This document shows positions 5,507-5,930 of a stretch of 5,930 bases of DNA, in pieces (the first letter of the stretch is position 1; each line of letters starts with the position of its first letter). The translations under genes and the position numbers were made by a program. Origin of the DNA: Treponema sp. GTDB lineage: Bacteria > Spirochaetota > Spirochaetia > Treponematales > Breznakiellaceae. The notes under the pieces are model-generated. The model was given only the letters and a program-made list of their open reading frames with translations. It was not told the DNA's origin and searched no databases. The stretch lies in assembly GCA_031279925.1 (NCBI GenBank), contig JAITHQ010000260.1, positions 1 to 5,930 on the forward strand. Reading direction: 5' to 3'.

Positions 5507-5627
5507 CACGGAAATCAATTTTCATAATTTTTCTTTCAGTTTATTGCTAAAACCGTGTCCAGAACCTTCAATTTGTGGACAAATTCTACTAAAATTTGTA
5601 TGTCTGATCTGAAAATTGATTTCCGTG
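5507..5627. repeat. 18-bp perfect inverted repeat spanning 121 bases
   Basis: The arms at 5507-5524 (CACGGAAATCAATTTTCA) and 5610-5627 are exact reverse complements, separated by 85 bases. No open frame lies inside and no clear target-site duplication flanks it. On the plus strand the right arm is followed by TTTTT. The form suits a small MITE-like element, a long stem in a transcript, or paired protein-binding sites. Confidence 0.6.
5570..5585. repeat. 16-base palindrome with two-base centre
   Basis: AATTTGT (5570-5576) and ACAAATT (5579-5585) are exact reverse complements around GG. It sits near the middle of the 121-base inverted-repeat unit and has the size of a dimeric regulator site. 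A related sequence, TTCAAATTGTGGA (5265-5277), differs at one base from TTCAATTTGTGGA (5567-5579). Confidence 0.35.
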
Positions 5628-5737
5628 TTTTTCGGCTTAGGTTTTGTTTTTAGGCATTACGGATAGAGCATTGCGTCATAATTTTTCTAACCCAAAGGGG
5701 CAGGTAAAATACCTTGAAACAGCATTATGCACTCCCT

Positions 5738-5930
5738 TTACCGGATAAAATTCGTACGCTTCCGTGCATCCTGGACCGGCAGAGACATATCCCGTTTGCC
5801 GGAGGCTATAACTTTAAGCAGCCAGGCCATATTGCGGCCGGTTACCTGGGCAATCTGCATACCCTCTTCATCTTCCAGGGCTTCTTCGGCGCTGTTCCCG
5901 TGAAATACGTTCCAGTAAATCGAGGGGGTT
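5738..5930 (-). CDS. Flavodoxin-like / NADPH-dependent FMN reductase-type protein, C-terminal fragment
   Basis: The gene enters from the right edge, so only the last 63 residues and the TAA stop (5738-5740) are seen; the first whole codon begins at 5929. The fragment reads through FHGNSAEEALEDEEGM, then TGRNMAWLLK, and ends RTNFIR. From memory, an HG-x(n)-D-E-E-G-M segment followed by G-[KR]-N-M-A-[WF]-L-L-K and a final TNFIR is typical of the end of short flavoproteins of the flavodoxin / FMN-reductase superfamily, which carry electrons via bound FMN. The FMN-binding N-terminus is outside the window, so cofactor and activity cannot be checked. It is on the same strand as the other genes but more than 500 bases from the ankyrin gene, so a shared transcript is unlikely. 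No clear terminator follows. Confidence 0.6.
   Translation of the reverse strand, partial: TPSIYWNVFHGNSAEEALEDEEGMQIAQVTGRNMAWLLKVIASGKRDMSLPVQDARKRTNFIR

Larger units (their letters stand above)
5224..5737. other. 514-base intergenic region rich in inverted repeats
   Basis: No gene is supported between the ankyrin gene and the flavoprotein fragment. A 56-codon minus-strand open frame (5331-5501) has no ATG or GTG start and resembles nothing I know. Very short ATG ORFs just after the flavoprotein stop (for example 12 codons beginning MLFQGILPAPLG) are probably chance. The region alternates AT-rich flanks with a GC-richer core (about 5400-5490) and contains several separate inverted repeats listed individually. 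The promoter of the ankyrin gene must lie in this gap unless it is read through from the right. Confidence 0.6.

Noticed and set aside
1..5930. CRISPR array, prophage or toxin-antitoxin pair
   Set aside because: No regularly spaced direct repeats, phage structural genes or small overlapping gene pairs are visible.

Overview
The window is most likely from a Treponema-like spirochaete, possibly one of the host-associated or gut species. The organism call is inference only. It rests on a large exported ankyrin protein with a loose spirochaete-style lipobox, on the general look of the SSB, and on mixed base composition. There is no rRNA, tRNA or other taxonomic anchor. All four genes I can support lie on the minus strand, so transcription runs from the right edge to the left.

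Right to left: (1) 5738-5930 is the C-terminal end of a probable flavodoxin-like / NADPH-dependent FMN reductase-type flavoprotein. (2) 5224-5737 is a 514-base gap with no convincing gene but many inverted repeats: an 18-bp perfect inverted repeat, a possible cloverleaf flanked by 14-bp near-identical direct repeats, and a symmetric hairpin near the next gene. (3) 2389-5223 encodes a 944-residue exported protein made almost wholly of about 26 ankyrin repeats. (4) 2212-2388 holds a GC-rich hairpin (probable terminator of the ankyrin gene) and a strong sigma70-type promoter for the next gene. (5) 1138-2211 encodes a full-length CcrM-type adenine methyltransferase, expected to methylate GANTC. 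It has no restriction partner in view and is much more AT-rich than its neighbours. (6) 458-922 encodes a single-stranded DNA-binding protein outside the usual rpsF-ssb-rpsR setting. (7) 1-457 has terminator-like hairpins and a ribosome-site-plus-ATG that stops at the third codon.

The genes do not form an obvious operon. The gaps (215, 177 and 514 bases) and the internal promoter and terminator signals point to separate transcripts. The methyltransferase and SSB are both DNA-metabolism proteins, but nothing here proves that they work together. I do not see a clearly new multi-gene system. The best second looks are the apparently leaderless promoter of the methyltransferase, the higher-order pattern of 31-residue ankyrin units, and the structured 5356-5627 region.
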